DNA of 64,000 nucleotides, taken from assembly GCF_035958815.1 (NCBI RefSeq), contig NZ_CP108383.1:6014001-6078000 (forward strand). Direction: 5' to 3'. Source of the DNA: Nocardia sp. NBC_01327. Its GTDB lineage: Bacteria > Actinomycetota > Actinomycetes > Mycobacteriales > Mycobacteriaceae. The position numbers and the translations under genes were made by a program. Positions 60,079-64,000 of the stretch are shown in pieces (within the stretch, counting starts at the first letter, position 1; each line of letters starts with the position of its first letter). Under the pieces are notes generated by a model. It was not told where the DNA came from and did not search any database. It saw only the letters and a program-made list of their open reading frames with translations.

Positions 60079-61449
60079 TTAGCCGGACAGGCCCCCCGGC
60101 CCCTCCTCCACGAGACGGAACACTCGGTCCAGGCCCGTGCGGCCGGTATCGATCTGCTCGACTGCCTTCTGCTGCAGCGTATCTCGCAATTCGGGCGCCG
60201 ATTCCCACAATTCCCGGACAGCACGTGTCAATTCGGTCTCGAGGTTGTCGGCGTCGAGATGAACGACCCGTAATCCGGCGCCGAACATATCTGCCAATCC
60301 ATAGAACTTGTCGTCGTAGTACTGGCTCGCCGTTACAGCGACCGCCGGAATACCTTGTGACAGCGCGAAAACCGCCAGGTGGTAGGCGCTGGTGACCAGC
60401 ACCCGGCAGCGCGAGACCTGACGCGCCACATCCTGGGCGGTGCCGGCGCGGCCGATCACGGCGCGCACCTTGGCGGCGCCGGTCAGCAGCGGCAGGGTGT
60501 GGGTGCGATCCTCATCGTCGTACTCGGAGATGATGAGCGGGGCCAGGGCCGTGCCGAATTCGGCGGCCCGGGCGCGCACGACCGCGCCCAGGGTGTCGCG
60601 CGCGGAGTCGCTGACCTTCGAATAGTCGGCGATGCGCAGGCAGAGGCCGAGGTCGCCGCCGATCTCGGGACGTCGCATACGGTAGGAGAATTCGACGGCG
60701 TCGTCGCCGGTGACCAGTATCCGGTCCGCCGGAACACCGAGCTCCGCCAGGAGTTTCGGACCGCGCACGCCTTCGCGCAGGCCGATGAAGTCCACCTTGG
60801 GCAGCACCTCCGCCGCCCGCCGCAACAGCTCCGGATCGCGCATCGGGCCCATGCCCTGGCCGATCATCACATTCGGAATGCCCAGGCCCTGAGCGTATTC
60901 CAGCAGGTTGAGGGTGCGGTGCGCCTGGTAGAGGTCGACATCGGTCATATAGCCGCCGCCCTGCGCGATGACCAGGGAGGCGTCGCTGACCGCAGCCGGA
61001 ACCGGGGGCAGCGGCGGCATCCCCGAGGACTCGGACGCCTGCTCCCCGCCGATCAGTGCACTCGCCTCGGTGCGCACCCAATCGCGCACCCCGCGCAGAT
61101 GATGCTTCGGCACCTCCGTGGCGGCGCGCCAGTGCAGCGCCGCCGGACCGAGGAACCGGGTGCCGGTGACCTGATCGAGCTGACCGCCCAAACCGCTTCT
61201 GCCCCAATGGCCTCCGCCGCCCGCGAAGACCGGTTCGGCCTCCGGCAGCACCGCGCGCATCACCCGTGGTTCGTCGGTGAGCATTCCGATGCGGGCCTGT
61301 GGCCAGTGCTCGCGCAGCCGGTCCACCGTCATGACCATCATGGCGATATCGCCGCGATTACGCAGCCAATACTCTCCGTTGTCGACCAGCACCCTCAATC
61401 CCCCGGCACTGTTTTTCCCGGCACTGTCCCCCGCGCCAGACGTCCCCAC
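60079..61449 (-). CDS. Polysaccharide pyruvyltransferase family protein
   Basis: A 456-residue GT-B-like CsaB/PssM-type enzyme that adds pyruvyl ketals to sugars using phosphoenolpyruvate. Recognisable parts are RVLVDNGEYWLRNRGDIAMM at the N-terminus, VIAQGGGYMTD, GIPNVMIGQGMGPMRDPEL, VDFIGLREGVRGPKLLAELG and the late SAYHLAVFALSQGIPAVAVT. GTG 61449 follows GGAAGGAA and precedes the first beta strand; upstream in-frame sequence belongs to a pseudogene remnant. It forms an operon with the glycosyltransferase. Confidence 0.88.
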   Translation of the reverse strand: MGTSGAGDSAGKNSAGGLRVLVDNGEYWLRNRGDIAMMVMTVDRLREHWPQARIGMLTDEPRVMRAVLPEAEPVFAGGGGHWGRSGLGGQLDQVTGTRFLGPAALHWRAATEVPKHHLRGVRDWVRTEASALIGGEQASESSGMPPLPPVPAAVSDASLVIAQGGGYMTDVDLYQAHRTLNLLEYAQGLGIPNVMIGQGMGPMRDPELLRRAAEVLPKVDFIGLREGVRGPKLLAELGVPADRILVTGDDAVEFSYRMRRPEIGGDLGLCLRIADYSKVSDSARDTLGAVVRARAAEFGTALAPLIISEYDDEDRTHTLPLLTGAAKVRAVIGRAGTAQDVARQVSRCRVLVTSAYHLAVFALSQGIPAVAVTASQYYDDKFYGLADMFGAGLRVVHLDADNLETELTRAVRELWESAPELRDTLQQKAVEQIDTGRTGLDRVFRLVEEGPGGLSG

Positions 61450-61606
61450 TCTGAATTTCCTTCCGGAGCCCCGGTAAATACCGGTTGTTCTGTTCGGAGG
61501 GGCAGCACTGCCGCAGTAGCCCAACCACCGGAGTAGACGGACCCCCTCGTGCCGAGCACGAATCCGCAGCGAATCTATCGCACTGCGTCCCGTTCGCGCT
61601 ATGGCC

Positions 61607-62320
61607 TCATCGAGGAGCACACAGGGCGGCATCGCCCACATCGTCCAGGTCGATATCGTGCACCTTCGCTGCGACGAATCCGGCAGCCCGTTCATGCTCA
61701 CGGTGACAGAACGGCCGGCCGTCGCGCCCCCGTAGACGAAGGTGCCATGCACGGTGCCACCGTGACCCAGTCCTCGACACCGCAGGAGGTCGTCCAGTGG
61801 AACAGGCCCAGCCCGAAATCCTCTGAGCGACGCAGATCTCCACTGGGAACGCTCCGTTCCACCTCGGTCAGTTCCGCGGCGCCCAACACCCGCCCAGCCA
61901 GCACCGCCATAAGCGATTCATATCCGCATCGGTGGAGTCCATGGCCCCGTCGGCCAGACCCCCAGCCGGGGTCGATATCGGTGACGTCGATGAGGTTGAC
62001 TTTCCCCGCGATCAGATAGTTCGTATTCGAGCACTCGGAGCGATCCCCCGGTGCGAACTCCGCAGTCGTGGCCAGAGCAAGCCAATCAGTTCGTCCAACG
62101 ACCGCGACTCCCCCAGGGCTACCACCGATTACAGGTCGAGACCCAGGACGTAATCCGGAATCCCACTGGTGTGCTGCAACATCACCGCAGAGACAAAGGA
62201 CTTGGCATTACTCGCGATCCGATCCGCCGCGCCAATCCCCACTCCCCCAGACCGATAAGCGCCGTCGCCACCAGGATTCCAAGAGATTGGAGTACTGCAG
62301 GACAGCGACACATCTGGCCT
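61607..62320 (-). pseudogene. Decayed serine hydrolase (class C beta-lactamase/D-Ala carboxypeptidase family)
   Basis: Family blocks are readable on the minus strand in several frames. A signal-like start is near 62313; RIASNAKSFVSAVM (SxxK-like) joins directly to LQHTSGIPDYV, so an internal segment is missing. PGDRSECSNTNYLIAG is near 62050, where YSN has become CSN. MAVLAGRVLGAAEL and GLGLFHWTTSCGVEDW follow, then SVTVSMNGL and a final VGDAALC end. At least two frameshifts and a deletion make it non-functional. It lies immediately upstream of the pyruvyltransferase gene. Confidence 0.75.
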
Positions 62321-62393
62321 CCCTCAGAAGAGCGAGTAGCAATCAACCGGAAAGCCACGTGAACTGCGCCGGGGGTAGGTTCGCCCCACGTCT

Positions 62394-62592
62394 CTCCGTG
62401 TTTTGTTCTCGAGAACGGGACCACAGCCAGTCGACCCAGCTGGTACCGCAGGTATCCCTCCCAACGGCGGAAGGTAAACCGGGTACCTATGCCGACGTGC
62501 CCAGCACGGCCATCTCGGGCTTTGCCCGCACCCCCTGCCAGACCAACCCTGCCCGGGAGGCAAGAAACCCAGGTGCACCGACCATTTCGGCA
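62394..62592. repeat. Left arm of a long imperfect inverted repeat
   Basis: The reverse complement of this segment aligns over its whole length with 62682-62880. Shared blocks are GGTGCACCTGGGTT, GGTGCGGGC, GCCCGAGATGGC, TTTACCTTCCGC, ATACCTGCGGTACCAG and GGCTGTGGTCC. The 89-bp spacer shows little symmetry. The arms probably are two inverted, diverged copies of a dispersed sequence. Confidence 0.8.
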
Positions 62593-62681
62593 TAGAAACC
62601 GTCGGCCACCGGGGATGGAACAGCGGGTCTCTCAGCGGCACAACGGTTATCGGGTCTGTGACCTACGGACGCCTGCTGTGC

Positions 62682-62880
62682 GGCCGAGTTGAGGCCGGTG
62701 CACCTGGGTTGTGTGCGCCGAGAGGCGGTGTTGGGTCCCTGGGTGCGGGCAGGGCCCGAGATGGCTGTGCTGGTGGCGTCGGGTGGGGTACCCGATTTAC
62801 CTTCCGCAGTACGGAGATACCTGCGGTACCAGCCGGAAGACCGGCTGTGGTCCGGTTTCAGAGACAAATACGAAAAGACG
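62682..62880. repeat. Right arm of the long imperfect inverted repeat
   Basis: Partner of 62394-62592 in opposite orientation. In the plus strand this arm runs into a readable Lys-rich 3' coding-like stretch ending at the TGA near 62982 (residues DKYEKTKTRKIKDAWRQG and later DFGWQMLVVFEDRR), which may be the tail of the ancestral gene. No intact start or family was recognised. Confidence 0.75.
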
Positions 62881-63283
62881 AAGACCCGAAAGATCAAGGA
62901 CGCCTGGAGACAAGGGATCGAGACCACGAGCTTGAAAGACTTCGGCTGGCAAATGCTTGTGGTGTTCGAAGATCGGCGCTGATGGCCGCGGCGGGACTGG
63001 GCGGGTGCGGGTGGGCGATGGCAGTGGACAGTGCAGGGCCGGGGTGGCCGGGGACTGGGGCATTTGGGTATGTGCGGGATTCGGACCGGCTGTCGCGTCG
63101 GCGGATCCACCTGAGGGTGTGTGTGCGGGGTGGCCTGCTATTCGCGGGCGTGGATACCGGGCCCTCTCATCGATGCCGATGAGCTGTGGGAGTGGGTTTG
63201 TGGCATCGAGTCACGTCTGCTGCAGGTCTACTCGGTCTTGACCCGTTCTGATCGTTCACTTCAGCGGCCAGCGCCTGCGGGCA

Positions 63284-63331
63284 CTTGGTGAGCGATGGCT
63301 TGTAGCACCGCCAGGACCGGCCTGACGGTGC
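63284..63331. repeat. Copy A of a 47-bp direct repeat
   Basis: CTTGGTGAGCGATGGCTTGT continues into a segment that matches 63655-63702 with about four mismatches. The copies are 371 bp apart and each lies just 3' of a DUF222/HNH gene end. Confidence 0.75.
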
Positions 63332-63344
63332 CTATGCGGGGCGA

Positions 63345-63480
63345 GTCGATATTCGCGGGTTGGGGTGGGGGTGGTGCGGGCATCGAGCCACACCTGCCAT
63401 CGCCGCTGCTGTCGGTCCGCTCGGTCTGGGCACATTCTGGTCGTTCGACCTCGGCGGCCCATGCCTGCGGAAGCCTTGGT
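63345..63480 (-). pseudogene. Decayed duplicate of a DUF222/HNH gene 3' end
   Basis: On the minus strand, in shifting frames, this reads RADRQQRRWQVWLDARTTPT and so on, a diverged copy of RAQRERRQAWLDDRKTTPTP at the end of the gene at 63721-64000. With the flanking direct repeats it indicates a tandem duplication with a unit of about 370 bp followed by decay. Confidence 0.6.
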
Positions 63481-63654
63481 GGGCACGGTCTTTGACACCG
63501 CTGGGAGATATCGCTGCGCTGTCCTGTTATCGAGTCGGTGATGAGGGAGACAGTCAGCCGTCGGCCGCTGTTGTCGCCGTTCCCTGGTCCGGGCCGGATC
63601 TGGTTGATCGGGGGTCGATGGCCACGTTGATCGGTGTCGATAGCCACGAACACC

Positions 63655-63702
63655 TTGGTGGGCAACGGCTTGTAGCACCGCCAGGACCAGCCTGACGGTG
63701 TC
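63655..63702. repeat. Copy B of a 47-bp direct repeat
   Basis: CTTGGTGGGCAACGGCTTGT and onward; partner of 63284-63331, located directly 3' of the right-edge DUF222/HNH gene. Confidence 0.75.
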
Positions 63703-63720
63703 TACAAAGGGGTGGGCCGC

Positions 63721-64000
63721 CTATTCGAGGACGGGGGTGGGGGTGGGGGTGGTTTTGCGGTCATCGAGCCATGCTTGTCGCCGTTCGCGTTGTGCCCGTT
63801 CGCGGGTGCGGATCTGGGTCAGGGCACCGGCCATCACCTCACCGGTGTGGTGCGGGTGATTGACCTGCGGAGTCCCGGTCGGGTCGATATGCGGTGGGGC
63901 GATCCACCCGGTCCGGCCCGGAAACGGTGTGTCTTCGCCCATGACAATGGTTTTCCAGCCGCCGGGGCCGTCGTGGATCATCGCGTGGCACCCATCGCAG
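63721..64000 (-). CDS. DUF222/REP13E12-type HNH endonuclease, C-terminal part (runs off right edge)
   Basis: The 93 visible C-terminal codons begin CDGCHAMIHDGPGGWKTIV, the end of the HNH zinc region (C-x2-CH...H), followed by GWIAPPHIDPTGTPQVNHPH, the IPPPHLD...NxxHHP signature at the end of REP13E12/DUF222 proteins. A basic/Gln-rich tail (RTRERAQRERRQAWLDDRKT) and a Thr-Pro repeat end the protein. Most of the gene lies outside the window. These families are abundant, repetitive and often associated with genome plasticity in mycolic-acid actinobacteria. Confidence 0.85.
   Translation of the reverse strand, partial: CDGCHAMIHDGPGGWKTIVMGEDTPFPGRTGWIAPPHIDPTGTPQVNHPHHTGEVMAGALTQIRTRERAQRERRQAWLDDRKTTPTPTPVLE

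Noticed and set aside
62955..63290. Small plus-strand frames between the inverted repeat and the direct repeat
   Set aside because: Low-complexity Gly/Val/Arg translations with no SD or motif; probably non-coding decayed DNA.

Overview
The window is high-GC actinobacterial DNA that looks like Nocardia or a close mycolic-acid-containing relative. The basis is the gene order pgsA, gcvH, garA, ftsR-like, DUF151 nuclease, ResR/McdR-like MerR, gcvP (the Rv1822-Rv1832 neighbourhood of Mycobacterium tuberculosis), together with an MspA-type porin, a ChoD-like oxidase, a CYP125-like P450, WhiB, two MMPL transporters and REP13E12/DUF222-type HNH genes. No tRNA, rRNA, CRISPR array or intact insertion sequence was seen.

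Region 1 (1-14746, all minus strand) is a lipid/polyketide cluster. It reads LysR regulator, acyl-CoA/AMP ligase, FAD-dependent oxidoreductase, SGNH hydrolase, a PfaA-like megasynthase (KS-AT-ACP-ACP-KR-DH), a PfaC-like multi-hotdog dehydratase that lacks KS and CLF domains, and a PfaD-like enoyl reductase cut by the left edge. Most stops and starts overlap by 4 bp, so one translationally coupled operon is likely. It resembles the secondary-lipid (PUFA synthase-like) systems but in reduced form, and its product is unknown. This is the best candidate here for an undescribed pathway.

Region 2 (14747-22400) holds mixed accessory and regulatory genes: a 27-codon ORF with a strong ribosome-binding site, an HNH nuclease, WhiB, a solute-binding/VWA fusion, a small DUF7144-like membrane protein, a WYL regulator, a VOC protein, a luciferase-like oxidoreductase, and a PadR-siderophore reductase pair with visible palindromic operators. 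Region 3 (22400-31300) is the conserved core block, with a tandem glycine riboswitch before gcvP and a divergent ChoD-like gene.

Region 4 (31500-48900) carries a NERD-like membrane protein, a PAP2 phosphatase, two MMPL transporters, an acyl-CoA oxidase-like enzyme, a ThrE-type exporter, a tightly overlapping three-gene module (small protein, DUF6879, XRE-DUF5753) facing a resolvase-like and a Uma2 gene, a TMEM175 channel, and a large membrane-anchored NACHT NTPase that may be an immune (NLR-like) protein.

Region 5 (48900-61450) starts with a TetR-CYP125 operon behind KstR-like and other palindromes. It continues as an envelope-sugar cluster: initiating sugar-phosphate transferase, two zinc-finger methyltransferases (one apparently without a SAM site), a nucleotidyltransferase, a PIG-L deacetylase, an epimerase, a RmlC-like epimerase, an MspA porin, a family 2 glycosyltransferase and a pyruvyltransferase. 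Together these could build a modified, pyruvylated surface glycan.

Region 6 (61450-64000) is decayed DNA: a serine-hydrolase pseudogene, a roughly 200-bp-arm imperfect inverted repeat, a tandemly duplicated 3' end of a DUF222/HNH gene, and the intact 3' end of such a gene at the right edge.
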